DNA of 64,000 nucleotides from Mortierella sp. BCC40632 (lineage: Eukaryota > Mortierellomycota > Mortierellomycetes > Mortierellales > Mortierellaceae). The notes under the pieces are model-generated. The model saw nothing but the letters and a program-made list of their open reading frames with translations. It was not told the DNA's origin and searched no databases. Positions 37,328-48,843 of the stretch are shown here, piece by piece; within the stretch, counting starts at the first letter, position 1; every line of letters begins with the position of its first letter. A program made the translations under genes and the position numbers. The DNA is taken from NCBI GenBank assembly GCA_011634665.1, contig WAEK01000017.1:496001-560000 (forward strand), written 5' to 3'.

Positions 37328-38006
37328 TTAGCATCCTCCACGAAGAGCAAGCACCAAGTGCAGAACAGAGCCTCCTGCAATGTTGTAGTCGGATGCCAGA
37401 CGGTCATCAGCCCTAGAAGGTAACACACGTATAAAAGAAAAAGAGGAAAAGGTGAGCGGAGGATATTTGCATAAAAATAAAAATAAAAGGCTAGCGAACG
37501 GAGCACAGCGACCCGAGCACACGGAAGGTGATGAATCTTGACTTACATTTGCTTGCCTCCAAAAATCAGACGCTGCTGTGCTGGAGGAATGCCCTCCTTT
37601 TCCTCAACACGCTCCTTGATACGAGTGATCTGGAAGAGAGACAAAGATGCATTCGGGTGAAGAAGAGGGAGACGAGATTAAAAGAGATGTAAATGGTCAG
37701 TTCCCAGATGACTCTACCAAGCATTTAAAAAGAAAAAAAGAAAATGAAAACCTCCTAGATATGCCATTACCTTGTCATTGGGCTCGATATCAATTTCGAT
37801 CTATTCATATTGGACAACGATAGTGCATCACAACAAATAATAATAAAAAAAGAAGAGCAGATGAGAAAACGCCATTCCGCAATGTTAATCCATTCAAAGA
37901 GTCAATTAGGAGTAAAGGGTGGCTCTGTGCTGCGAGTTCATTGTCGAGTCAGGATCCAATGACTTGGACATGAAGTAGAAATAGCTCGAACATGCCTCGA
38001 GGCAAG

Positions 38007-38041
<35 letters not shown>

Positions 38042-38468
38042 AAAGGAAGACGCTGCGCCTTCGGGCTGAATAAAAGAAGAAAAGAGAAGAGAAACGAGCA
38101 ATGTAGCTTCTTCTAAGATCTTCCGGGACTTTGCCACTAGTCAATGTAGTATCCCATTCCTGCTCCTGGCTTTTTGGGAAGGCCATGACATGCTCTGCAT
38201 GAGTTCGCTGGTATTCCTGATAAATGCCTGTCAGATTGGTCCTTGATGCCCCTCATGGAATCTACTGCGGCAAGGCATTCCTTACCTCCTTTCCGGTGAG
38301 AGTCTAGTCAATAGGAACAAGGGCAGGAAGGATTAGTCATGGCAGAACAAAAACTAGGCTGCAAAAGAGATTCAGGCACAGCAAAAAGAGAGCCAAGTGG
38401 AGTGAGGATGCAGGAGAGGAGAGTGGCTACATGATAGATAGAGACTATACCTTGACTTTAATAAGCAT
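37328..38468 (-). CDS. NEDD8: Ubiquitin-like modifier NEDD8/Rub1
   Basis: Five exons: 38451-38468, 38286-38303, 37771-37800, 37547-37629, 37328-37412 (234 bases, 77 aa). The first three exons are 18, 18 and 30 bases. The spliced protein begins [20 protein letters not shown] and carries [20 protein letters not shown]. It ends [12 protein letters not shown] plus one Cys. Ala at position 72 (ALRGG, not RLRGG) separates NEDD8 from ubiquitin. NEDD8 is conjugated to cullins and switches on cullin-RING ubiquitin ligases. The precursor must lose its last residue to expose Gly76. Shares a 424-bp divergent promoter with prefoldin subunit 1. The gene for its E1 regulatory subunit is at 49.1-52.0 kb. Confidence 0.97.
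37998..38039. repeat. Poly-A run in NEDD8 intron 2
   Basis: About 32 A in a row (poly-T on the sense strand) within the intron between the 18-base exon 2 and the 30-base exon 3. Confidence 0.9.
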
Positions 38469-38892
38469 GGTGGTTAGAGGTTGTTAATACTTGGAGTAGG
38501 TAAGGATGGGGAGTGTATGTGTGAGGATGGGAAGAGAATGGGTCGGTCGTAAATGTAGAAAGAAACAAGAAAAAAAGTAGGTCCATTGGGAGGCGAACTG
38601 CGGTCTTTTTTTTTTTTTTTTTTTTTTCCTCTCTCTCTCTCATTCGTGACGTGGGAGGGGCGGGCTCCGCCTCCGCCTCCTCGCAAGTGTTATTTGACTA
38701 AAAAAGACTCGCCACCATCCTTACCAGAGAGACGCGCTCCATTCGTACCCGATTCAGACAGGATAACGCATCGCCCCCCTTCTTCTTCCACGACTTGTCC
38801 AAGGACCCGGAAAGAGAGAGATATTCATCACCAGACTATCAACAGCATCTCGATTTAACACCACTCGACGTCGTTCGCATTACATAGCATCC
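38469..38892. promoter_or_regulatory. Divergent promoter of NEDD8 and prefoldin subunit 1
   Basis: 424 bases between two start codons pointing away from each other. Holds a T22 run with (CT)n (38608-38641), a GC-rich CTCCGCCTCCGCCTCC block and one ATTGG (CCAAT complement) near 38584. No TATA box was seen. Confidence 0.6.
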
Positions 38893-39897
38893 ATGTCCAT
38901 CAACGAACAGGCACTCGGACAGGTATTCTTGCAAAATAATAATAATAATAACAATAATGAGTGTCTGCGAGAGAGAGAGTGTGTGTGAAGAAGAAACTAT
39001 ACTGGAGCAAGGCTCTCTCTGTCAATCCGGAGTGGATGCATCATCTTGTCTACAAGATGAAGACTCTGCTATTTTGCTAAATATGGCAAATATCACGCCA
39101 TTGAACGACATGCTCTGGATCTTGGATCAAGCATCATGTTTCCAGGATGGAGAGAAAAACAAAACAAACAAACAATCAGACAGACAAAATAACCGAGGAT
39201 GGATGCATCAAGATCCAATACGGATGTAGTAGACTAGATGGCGTTTCTTTTTTAAGCGGAACAAGCTCCATCTCAACATTCAGGAGCCTTACCCCCCCTC
39301 TCTTCATTCTCATCCGACTTAAGAAACATCTTCACCAACACTCTCTTATTTCCACCACGACTCTCTCTATTATTTCCCCACCCCGTTCCCTCCTTGTCTT
39401 AACCTATAGGTCGTCCACGATCTTCAATCCAAGCTCCAAGAGTCCACCCGTATGGTGGCCTCGGTCCAGGCCCAGATCCAGACCAGGGAGCGAGAGAAGC
39501 GTCTTGCCGAACTCACTAACAAGGAGCTCTCCAGCCTTGCCTCGGAGACTGTCACCTACAAATCTGTCGGAAAAATGCAAGTCTTTTTTCTTTAATTGAC
39601 AAGCTTCCAAGTGTTGTCCAGGTGGTGGAACCATGTACACACAAAATTATACAAGAAAAAAAAAAAAAAAAAAAGGTTACTAACACTCTTGATATCTCCT
39701 CTCTCCTTTCTAGGTTTGTTCAAGAGCCATTACCAGCATTGACAAAGGAACTCTCGGACAAGGTCACAGAGATGGAAAAGGATGCTGCTGCACTAGACAA
39801 GAAGCGGATCTATTGGGAACGGAACAAGACGGAAGCCCAGGGTAACTTGCAAGAACTCATCCGACAGATCCAGAACGCTCAAGAGGCGAGAGGATGA
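38893..39897 (+). CDS. PFD1: Prefoldin subunit 1 (beta type)
   Basis: Three exons: 38893-38922, 39410-39576, 39714-39897 (126 aa; human PFDN1 is 122). Beta-type prefoldin: two long helices forming a coiled coil joined by the hairpin around VTYKSVGKM-FVQEP, which aligns with the family's MYEGVGRMF. The first helix holds VHDLQSKLQESTRMVASVQA; the second holds LSDKVTEMEKDAAALDKKRI then YWERN and ends QIQNAQEARG. Prefoldin is a six-subunit cytosolic chaperone that hands actin and tubulin to CCT/TRiC. Intron 1 is 487 bases with a small (AAT)n. Intron 2 has a GC donor: exon 2 ends AAAAAT/GCAAGTC and only this join keeps KMF in frame. Converges on SDH1 with 198 bases between the stops. Confidence 0.95.
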
Positions 39898-40095
39898 AGA
39901 AACAAGATGATAAAACCAATTTTAATTAACAAAAAAAAGAGAAAAAAGGATGGATGCTGGACACGTCTGCTTGCATTTTTGGGGGGGTTTTCACATTGAC
40001 ATTGCCGCAATGCTTTCAGAAGGGAGAGGGGGATGGAGAAGGGAAAAGAGGAAGGGAGAAGGGAAGAATTTCTCTCTCTTTCTATTTTTTTTTCT

Positions 40096-43000
40096 TTAGT
40101 AGACACGCTTCTTGGGAGGAACAGCCTTGCACTCGTTCTCATCCAAGGTGGTGGAGGTGACAGCACGGTAGCTGAGCTTGACCTCTCCGGTCGTCTGGTT
40201 CTGCCATGAGAGAGTGTGCTTCATCCAGTTGACATCATCACGGTCCTATTTGATTTCATACAGAGAGAGAGAGAGAGAGAGAGCCGTTAGTTTTTCACAT
40301 TCGTTGAAAGGAAACGGTTTTCTGAAAAAGGATCATATAAAAAAAACATATCATAATGTACCTGGTAATCCTCACGAGCGTGAGCACCACGAGACTCCTT
40401 GCGGGCACAAGCCGAGTGCATGGTCTGGGCAGCGCAGGTCAACAAGTTCTGGAGCTCCAAAGTCTCGATCAAGTCGCTGTTCCAGATCATGCTGCGGTCC
40501 GTGACACCAACATCCTTGAACGAGGTGAAGACCTTGTCAATCTTCTCCACACCCTCCTCCAACGAAGACTGCATACGGAACACAGCAGCATCGTTCTGCA
40601 TCACCTTTTGCATGTTGAGACGGAGAGCAGCGGTCGAGATGGGTCCAGTGGCATATCGGAGCTTGTCCAAGTTGGCAATCGTGGCAGCGCCGGCATCCTC
40701 AGCCAAGGGGCGGTGAGGAGTGTTGGGAGCAAGGTTGTCACGGATGTGGTGAGCGCAAGCACGACCAAAGACGACAATATCCAAGAGCGAGTTGGCTCCG
40801 AGACGGTTAGCACCGTGGACAGAGACACAGGCAGCCTCACCGGCAGCATAAAGACCAGGAACGATCTTGTCCTGACCATTCTCATCAACGGTCAAGACCT
40901 CACCCGTGTACTTGGTGGGGATACCACCCATGTTGTAGTGGACAGTGGGCAAGACGGGGATAGGCTCCTTTGTGACATCAACACCAGCGAAAATGGCAGC
41001 GGTCTCCGAGATACCGGGAAGACGCTCCTTGAGGACAGAGGCGGGCAAGTGAGAGAGCTGGAGGTAAATGTGATCCTTATCAGGGCCGACACCACGACCG
41101 TCACGGATCTCCATGGTCATGGAACGCGAGACGACGTCACGCGAGGCAAGATCCTTGGCGGTGGGGGCATAACGCTCCATGAAACGCTCACCCTGAGAGT
41201 TCAAGAGGTAACCACCCTCACCACGCGAACCCTCTGTGATCAAGCATCCAGCACCGTAGATACCAGTAGGGTGGAACTGAACGAATTCCAAGTCCTGGAG
41301 AGGAAGGCCAGCACGGGCAACCATGGCGTTACCGTCACCAGTGCAGGTGTGGGCCGAAGTGCACGAGAAGTAGGCACGACCGTATCCACCGGTGGCGAGG
41401 ACGGTCTTGTGGGCGCGGAAGCGGTGGAGGGTACCATCCTCCATGTTCAAGGCAATAACACCACGGCACTCGCCGTTCTCCATGATGAGATCCAAAGCAA
41501 AGTACTCGATGAAGTAGTTGGTGTTGTGGCGCAGAGACTGGCCGTAGAGAGTGTGGAGCATCGAGTGACCTGTACGATCAGCGACAGCAGCGCAGCGGTA
41601 TGCCTGTCCACCTAGTCATAGTCCAAGAATAGCACGTGCCGGAGTTGGGAGCCATTGGGGAAAGAAAGAAGAAAAGCACACGATCAATTGATGGTTAGGG
41701 GTGAGATATGATATGCTAATGACCCATTGATCAGAGGAATGGAGAAATAGAGATATGACCAGACCGTTTTTTTTTTCTTTTTTTTTTCTTTTTTACCTTC
41801 ACCAAACTTCAAACTCTGACCACCAAAGGCACGCTGGTAGATCTTGCCCTCCTTGGTACGGGAAAAGGGCACACCATAGTGCTCCAACTCGATGACCGAG
41901 TGAGGAGCCTCACGGCACATGTAGTGGATGGCATCCTGGTCACCGAGCCAGTCGGATCCCTTGACGGTGTCGTACATGTGCCATCTCCAGTCGTCCTCGC
42001 CCATGTTTCCAAGAGCAGCATTCACACCACCCTAGTATCGTTCAGCGCAAGGGAGAAGTATGTGTATGTGTGCATATGTTGTAGGGTAAAGAGGTAAATA
42101 GGGGAACAAAGAAGAGAAAAGATTGTTTAGCCCAATAAGGTTCAGAGGAAGCGAGAAATCCTCGGAACGGAGACGACACATTTGGCAATCTGGAGAAGGC
42201 GGGGTTCACCAGATGGCTTGTGAACCAATTTTTTGATACCGCAAGATAAAAAGAAAACTCACCTGAGCAGCAACAGTATGTGAACGGGTAGGGAACAGCT
42301 TAGAGATACAGGCAGTGTTAAGACCAGCCTCAGCAAGACCGAAAGCAGCACGGAGACCAGCACCGCCGGCACCGACGACAATGGCATCGTAGGTGTGGTC
42401 GATGATGGGGTACTTGGAAGTGATAGGGCTCTGTTGTTGTTGTTGTTGTTATTTGGTGCACAATAGAAGATGGTTTTTGCGGGGAAAAGAACCAAAACAG
42501 GCGAACAAGAGAAAAAGTAGATTTTAGCAACTTGGATATCTTTTTTTTCTTTCACTCTCACCCATTGAGTCGACCTTGTGCTTGGATCCCGACGCGATTT
42601 TTTTTTTTTTAGAGAATCCAATGCCGAGTCAATAACACGTGCAACGCGCTCCAAGTTGAGAAGAATGTGGGGGTTCCTTACAGAGGTCTCCTTGGCGTTC
42701 AAGGGTTTGGAGGCAAAGACCTGCATAGCGGGCCGGGATGTGTGCAAGGCGCGGCTTGCAGCTATAATCGAGGCATGAGAAAAAAAAATAGAAAAATGGT
42801 GCACACGGATTAGGATCTCGGAGAAATCGACTTTTCCGAATCGGCTGCATAAAAAAACCAGAGGGGGGGGGGGACGAAAAAGAGAGGGAGAGGGCAGGGG
42901 ACTCGGTCGGGTCCGATGCGGCAATGATGGCGAGAAGAGGGGAGGAAAGGCACGTACCGGCACGGCGCTAATAGGAGGGTTCGATAGACATTTAGAAAGA

Positions 43001-43343
43001 CAAAGAGAGAGTAAGAGAAAGACAGAAGGAAGGATCATGAGCAGATTAGCATTTCCGTTCATTCTAGTCCAAAAAAAAAAAAAAAATCCGAAGACAAGAA
43101 GCAAAGTAACCAGGCGGAAATGTCGTGTCGGGGACCCGGAACACGATAGAGACCGCGACTCGGCACCCGCTGGTATCAAGTCCGAGGTAGGGGAAGACTC
43201 GGGATGGGAAAAGAGATGGGAGGCATGGTGGAAAGCATGCGGAGAGTGTGGAACCAGGAGGAGCGTGTCCGAGTGACAAGTATTTATTCACACGGAAAGG
43301 AGAGACGCACCAGGGCATTCTGACAAGACTGGATGCGGAACAT
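40096..43343 (-). CDS. SDH1: Succinate dehydrogenase flavoprotein subunit, mitochondrial
   Basis: Seven exons: 43311-43343, 42958-42967, 42682-42761, 42263-42430, 41797-42031, 40362-41611, 40096-40245 (1926 bases, 641 aa, the usual length). Complex II subunit that oxidises succinate to fumarate at a covalently bound FAD in the inner membrane. The presequence [20 protein letters not shown] with HTSRP is Arg/Ala-rich and its middle is coded by a 10-base exon. FAD-binding [20 protein letters not shown], the flavin-His segment [29 protein letters not shown] and the end [14 protein letters not shown] are all present. A long frame antisense to exon 6 reflects its strong codon bias and is not a gene. 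Shares a 431-bp divergent promoter with the MULE-derived gene. Confidence 0.97.
42958..42967 (-). other. SDH1: 10-base micro-exon of SDH1
   Basis: Minus-strand CGCCGTGCCG is bracketed by CTATTAG and GTACGTGCC. It adds Arg-Arg-Ala plus one base. Joining exon 1 (…CTG/GTGCGT) to exon 3 (TTATAG/CTGCAAGC) without it breaks the frame; with it the presequence reads LRRAAASRAL. Confidence 0.88.
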
Positions 43344-43774
43344 GGCGGAGGAGCGAGGAGCGATGGAGTAGAGGGATGATCAAAAGCGAGATGAATCAAG
43401 AAATGATTTTGCCTGTGGACTAGATTGACCCGAACAGGCAGGAGGAGTAGAGGAGAGAGAAGAGAGAAGAGGATGGAGGAGTGGAGAGGGGGCGAAACGG
43501 AAGGACAGACGGAGGAGACGAATTCCGACCCTTTGAAGTGAAAAGCAGATTCGTAAACACGCTCGCTCGTTCTGTGTGTGCGAACGAGGTCCGGTCCCTT
43601 CTCGATTGGGCATGAAAAAATTCGGGGGGCGGAAAGAGTCGCCCATTTCACGTTCACTCTTTCATACGTCATTCTCCTCCTGAAAGTGTTGATTTTTGCC
43701 CCCTCTATGCCAGCAGACCGATCTATCCCTTCTCACCACCGTGTTTCCTACGATCTCTCATTCCACGCGCCCAG
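43344..43774. promoter_or_regulatory. Divergent promoter of SDH1 and the MULE-derived gene
   Basis: 431 bases between start codons. GA-rich near SDH1, one ATTGG (CCAAT complement) at about 43604, and no TATA box. Confidence 0.55.
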
Positions 43775-45759
43775 ATGGACCAGCAAAAGGCTCCCAAATG
43801 GACAGCGCCCGAAACCAGACCAGATGATCTTCCCGACCAATTACTAGCCGAGCTATCGAGTTCTCTGGTGAGCTGCCCTTTAGTGGATGCGCTAGAGCCT
43901 GAAAAAGAGAGGAAGAAGAAGAAGAAGAGGAGGAGGATAGAAAGAAACCTATGCTGAATGCTCATGCTCTTTTTTTTTTTTTTAAAAAAAAAAAAAAGAT
44001 CCTCCGTCTTGTAGACATAGACCTTGGACATTTGAGATGCGAGAATCGAGAAGAGCTAGAAGAAGATGGAGACGTGGACAAGGATGGAGATGAAGATGAG
44101 GAAGAGGACGAAAGCTACTCGCCCTTGGATGACCAGATCCCTGGCCAAACCGATGGCCATGTTGAGAAAGGGTCAGAGAGCGGAATCACAAACGAATCAG
44201 GTACTCCACAACCTGATCAATGTATCGCAGTGGTCCACAGCATAGAAACGGAGGCTTCCAGAAACGCAGGCGAAGCTCGCGCAACTCGCTTACCCCTGGA
44301 AAAGAAAAAACGACCACTGGACCTGGATCTTCAACGAAGTGTCCTTCAAACCATTCGCGACTCTCTCTTTTGCGACCCGTATATCATTGAGACTGCCGAG
44401 GCATGTGGGTTTCCAGAAGAAGAGTGGATTACTAGGGACAAGGGTGGTCGCCTGATCTTTTATCTCAAAGCTGGACTTTTCGAGGATTGGATGAAGCGAC
44501 ACACGGACTTGGTTGGAGTCAAGTTCACTCAGCGTTGTAAACCCTACATCTACTCCACCAAGGTCAAGGATAACAGCAACCAAGCAAGGCGGGACAAAGC
44601 TGGGCAGATCAAACGTCTTTATTCCTGTCATTGCAAAAGTCGAAAATACGAGGACAAACACAGAGTTCGAGGCGGAAAGACAGGAAAACCCAGAGTACGA
44701 CTACCATCCATCCGATGCCATTGTCTGTCGTTTATTAATGCCATTTATCGACCCAAGGCAACAAGCAATGGCAAACCGGGGGATACGTACCGCGTTGAGT
44801 ATTCATTTAAACACAACCACGCACTCGTTGGGGCAGAAAAGAGTGAACTTCCACGACTTTCCCAGGCAATCAAACTCAGGATCAAGGCCTTGTTCATACA
44901 AGGCATCCCTGTTCAAGACATCATGGATCGACTATTGGTAACCCATGCAAGATTCACCCGCATAATGGAAGGGAAGGATATCTCGACACTCTCCAAGGAT
45001 GACCTTGTTTCATGCGATGATGTTTATAATCTCTTGAACGCCATCACCACCACAGAGAAACGAAAAGACGACGATGATGTAGCTTCTTCAAGGGTATGGA
45101 TGGAAGAGCTCAACAAAGGCGGATTCTTTACGTTTTGGGACAAGGAGAATGGTCTCTATCATGGATTCTCGTCTCCCTGGCAGATAGAGCAACTCAGGAG
45201 ATGGGGCGATGTGCTTTGTCTAGATGGAATTCAACTCCCTTTTATGTAAGCGGTCATTTTGGAGTTCTTATGTTATTGTGCTTGCTTTTCATGCGTTCTT
45301 TACCACTCACGAAAAAAAAAGGAAATGCTTCGCTTATTGAACCTTTCCTAGACAAGACTCGTTCCTATTTACGATTGTTGTCAAGAACAAGGAAACAAGT
45401 CTTGGCCTTCCTGTCGCCTTTTTGTTACTCAAGACCAAGAAATGGGAATTCTTGAAAGAATGGCTCTGTCAACTCAAGGCAACAATTGATCTGCTCTGTC
45501 CAGAACCCTACTTTCCCACGGCTGTAATCACCAATCAAGGTCCAAACGAGATCAATGCCATCCTGGAGGCCTTTGGCTTTCGAGCTCGCGTTTTTTACAG
45601 TGCCTGGCATGTCACAAAGGCTTGGGAGCGTCAATTCACGAATGAAAAGCTAGACATGAGCAAACTCTCTGCTAACCAACAAAAAGAAAGGAGAGCGCTG
45701 GTAAGTAAAACTTATCGGGCTTACTTAGGCAAAAAGTCTGATAATGATAGTGGTCATTG

Positions 45760-45855
<96 letters not shown>

Positions 45856-46877
45856 AATCATCAAGAACAATGGTGGTAATGAGGTAACTCTTTTGTATTG
45901 ATTCGCATCTTGTAAAATAGATACGAAAGCAACTCCGCGAAGTTCTCTATGCTCGCTCAGAAGAGGAGGCCAATTCGTTGATTCAGGGGTTTAGAAAAGA
46001 GTGGCAAGGAGTTACGCCTCTTTTCTTACAGCACCTAGATAGTCAATACCTTGCTCATGAAGAGGCCAGGAAACATTGGATGTTTTGCTATCGCCAGCAG
46101 GTCTCATATGGTCATATCAACACACTTCACTACCTTGAAAGCTGGTTAAACACTTTGAGGTGGTGTCTCCTCAAAGACAGATTTCAGCAACGCCAGGACA
46201 CCATGATCTACACGCTAGTCAGGATAGTGGCGCCACATTATCAACAAATGTGTGTTCGTCACTTGATCCAGGTAGAAAAGATGAGTCCAGAGCACAAAAA
46301 GACACTGCTCTCAAGGACAGAGGCCTTGAATCATCTAGAGAGGACGCAGCTCTATACTCCTGGAGAACTACTCTTGTTTTCGTCCAACGACGATTCAGTG
46401 GTCAAGGTTCGGTCCTTTTCCACACCCGATGTGGTTTATGACGTGAAGGTAGACTGGGTCAAAGGGATTGTAGGACAACCTCATGGCTGCACTTGTGTAG
46501 ACTTTGTCAACACGGGGATGATCTGTAAGCACATTGCTTTGGCAGCGATTGAGCTCCCGAATACAGATCACCGATTCACTGCAAGCTGGGATCTCCAACC
46601 TGCTCCCCAGACCATAGAAATGATCCAAGTAGACGAGGAACCCTCCCAACCCGAGGCTCCCGAGCCCGACCCTCAGACGAGCGCACAAATGTTGGACCAA
46701 TTTGCTCAGACGATTAACGAGTATGCAACCATGATGGACCGAGCTCGGGATATAACCAACAAGGAAGAAGTGATTGCTTCGATGAAACGGACAATTAATT
46801 TACTTCAAGAGCATTTGCCAGTTCAACCGACACATGGTCCTTGTAGCAAGCGTCCAAGAGAGTGGTCAGAGAAATAA
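43775..46877 (+). CDS. Mutator-like transposase-derived protein with WRKY-GCM1-type zinc domain and SWIM finger
   Basis: Four exons: 43775-43867, 43999-45245, 45352-45700, 45921-46877 (2646 bases, 881 aa) with standard GT-AG introns and no stops. After an acidic region, a zinc-binding DNA-contact domain of WRKY-GCM1/FLYWCH type is suggested by YSCHCKSRKYEDK, IRCHCLSFINAIY and YRVEYSFKHNHAL. A MULE transposase core follows: VLCLDGIQLPF (first catalytic Asp), PVAFLLLKTKKWEFLKEW, PTAVITNQGPNEINAILEAF, SAWHVTKAWERQF. At the C-terminus is a SWIM finger, HGCTCVDFVNTGMICKHIAL. The second catalytic Asp (usual ITDQ) is Asn here and the Cys of the C-x-W-H motif is Ser, so the transposase centre looks dead while the frame is intact. 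The gene sits between housekeeping genes in a shared promoter. Domestication as a DNA-binding factor is inferred; a young inactive element is the alternative. Confidence 0.85.
45762..45854. repeat. (CT)n followed by (CTAT)n in intron 3 of the MULE-derived gene
   Basis: About 65 bases of CT, then about 27 bases of CTAT units: a compound microsatellite just upstream of the exon 4 acceptor. Confidence 0.95.
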
Positions 46878-47667
46878 AACATAGAAAGAAGAGAGGGTAG
46901 AGACACATGCTCTTTCCCAGGTGCGAGTTGGAAAAAAAAAATAGCTGAGTTGTGTTGAAATGCTCAATGAGCCTTGAAGGCAAACTTTTGCTCCGCGCTT
47001 GAGAAGATGTGTTGTAATGTGCGCCCCATGGTACATTTGACAGTCATGGCTGATACCTATTCTTTGAATAAACCTTGTGTAGTGGACGGTGCTCAAAAGA
47101 CGACAACAGGCACCTCAGCCCCAATGCTGACAGGGACCTAGCGACTGATCGCAACTATAAACAAGACCGTTGTTAAGCAAGCGACTAAGCTCATCTGGCC
47201 TGAGTCACTTGAACAGATCAGATTCTCAGGGGGGAGCAGGATTCCAACGCGAATGAGCTGTGAGGTTGTTCACAAGGGCTGGTGTAGAACTTGGTGTAAT
47301 ATTTTCCTATGACTTTTGAAAGTTGCTTTTGATCATTATTATTATTACACTTTTGGTTAATTGACCAGCTCTGAATGAATTTACGTACACGCACGCTCTA
47401 ATTTTTGGTTATAAGTCTGTAGACAGGGTAGGGTCAATCACCAGCCTATGTTACCATGGTTCATCGTCTCCAAGTATGCTATTGCCAGAAATCAGTGCTT
47501 TTTCCCTTATAGCGCAAAAAAAAATTAGAAAGAAAAAGAGGTGGAAAGTGGAAAGTACGACAATTATGCTGCAATAGAGTAATGTGTATTCGAAATGTTT
47601 AAATTTTCATAATGTGTGTTTTTTTTTTTTCTTTTTTCTTTTTTTTTTTTCCTGTTTCATGCTTAAT
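46878..47667. other. Convergent 3' spacer between MULE-derived gene and MAM33
   Basis: 790 bases without recognised genes; a small (ATT)n at 47336-47347 and T-rich tracts near 47619-47650. No terminal inverted repeats matching the start of the MULE-derived gene were spotted by eye. Confidence 0.5.
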
Positions 47668-48843
47668 CTAGTTGGCGGCAACAAATCCCTTCAACTGCTT
47701 GAGCCAGTGAGTGTACTCGACCTGATCCTTGTGGAAAACATAGTTGGGCACAAAGTTGGCAAGGTCGCTGTTGATCTGACGGTCTTCCAAGTACTTCTCA
47801 AACTTAATCTGAAGTTCCTCGTCCAACTCGGCAAATGGAGGACCGCTGTACAAACCACGCTTCTCCCAATCAGCCTCAGCGCTCGAGGAAGTGGCGAGCT
47901 TCGAGTCGGCAATGTTGGAGATCGACTCAACAATAAAGGTACCATCCTGGGCAATCGCATCAACCGAGATGCTTCCAGCACCGGGCTTCGAGATGGTGAT
48001 CAAGCAGCGGACAGGGAAGGTGAGAGAAACAAGGTCATCCTCCTCATCGGTCTGATCGTCTCCAGAGGCTGACAAGCTCTGGTTCGAATCTTGCTGGCCC
48101 TCCTCACCATCCATGTCCTCATCCATGTCGAGCTCTGCGTCATCGGACGAGTTGATGTCCGAAACGGAGAAGACAATCTTGATGCTAAGGAATGGCAACA
48201 ACAACAACAATAATAATAATAATAAAAAGAGTAAGTATCGAATTCAAAACGAGGTTGAGTTAACTAGCTCTATTATCAAACCCGGAAACAAAACCGCCGC
48301 ATCCAAAGTCTTTTTTTCTTTTTCTTTTTCTTTTTCTTTTCTTTTCTTTCCAAAAAGCTTACTCTTCGTTTCCGAACTTGCGGGTAAGAGTCACCTCATC
48401 CGATCCAGACTCGTCAGTAAGCGTGAAGGTGCTGTTCTTGAGATAGTCGGTGATGTACTCGGGAACCTCACTGCCGGCATCCTCCTCGTGCTTGATCTCA
48501 CTATCAAGGACGGTGATCAATTCCTTGTCAGCTAATCCATTGCCAACGGAAGCATGAAGGGAAGGAGAAAAAAAAAAAAAAAAAAAAACATTAGTCACTC
48601 GGAATCTCTAACGGACAGAACTGAGTTACGATCGACCACGAAGGATCCACCCGATTCCACTTGGACTGTTCATTCCGACATACATTTGTTCCACGCAAAG
48701 GGCGTGTTGGAGAAGGAGCGAATCGTGGAGACGGATCCGGCACGGGCAAGGAAAGCGGGAGAGGCAACAGCAACTCTGGGAACAGCAGTGCGCATAGCCA
48801 AGGCAGGCATGGCACGGGCAACAACGGTACGGAGGCCAAACAT
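47668..48843 (-). CDS. MAM33: Mitochondrial matrix acidic protein MAM33 / p32 family
   Basis: Three exons: 48684-48843, 48363-48531, 47668-48184 (846 bases, 281 aa; yeast Mam33 is 266). The presequence MFGLRTVVARAMPALAMRTA…FSNTPFAW is Arg-rich with no acids. Next come SDKELITVLDSEIKHEED and STFTLTDESGSDEVTLTRKF, then a very acidic loop (DAELDMDEDMDGEEGQQDSN) and the conserved end PPFAELDEELQIKFEKYLED with QINSDLANFVPNYVFHKDQVEYTHWLKQLKGF. The family forms a doughnut-shaped acidic trimer in the mitochondrial matrix linked to ribosome function and oxidative growth. The function here is taken from the family. Divergent promoter (296 bp) with the NEDD8 E1 subunit gene. Confidence 0.95.

Noticed and set aside
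40356..41615. 419-codon open frame on the plus strand
   Set aside because: It is exactly antisense to SDH1 exon 6, whose strong codon bias keeps the complementary frame open; the product has no recognisable family and SDH1 is certain.
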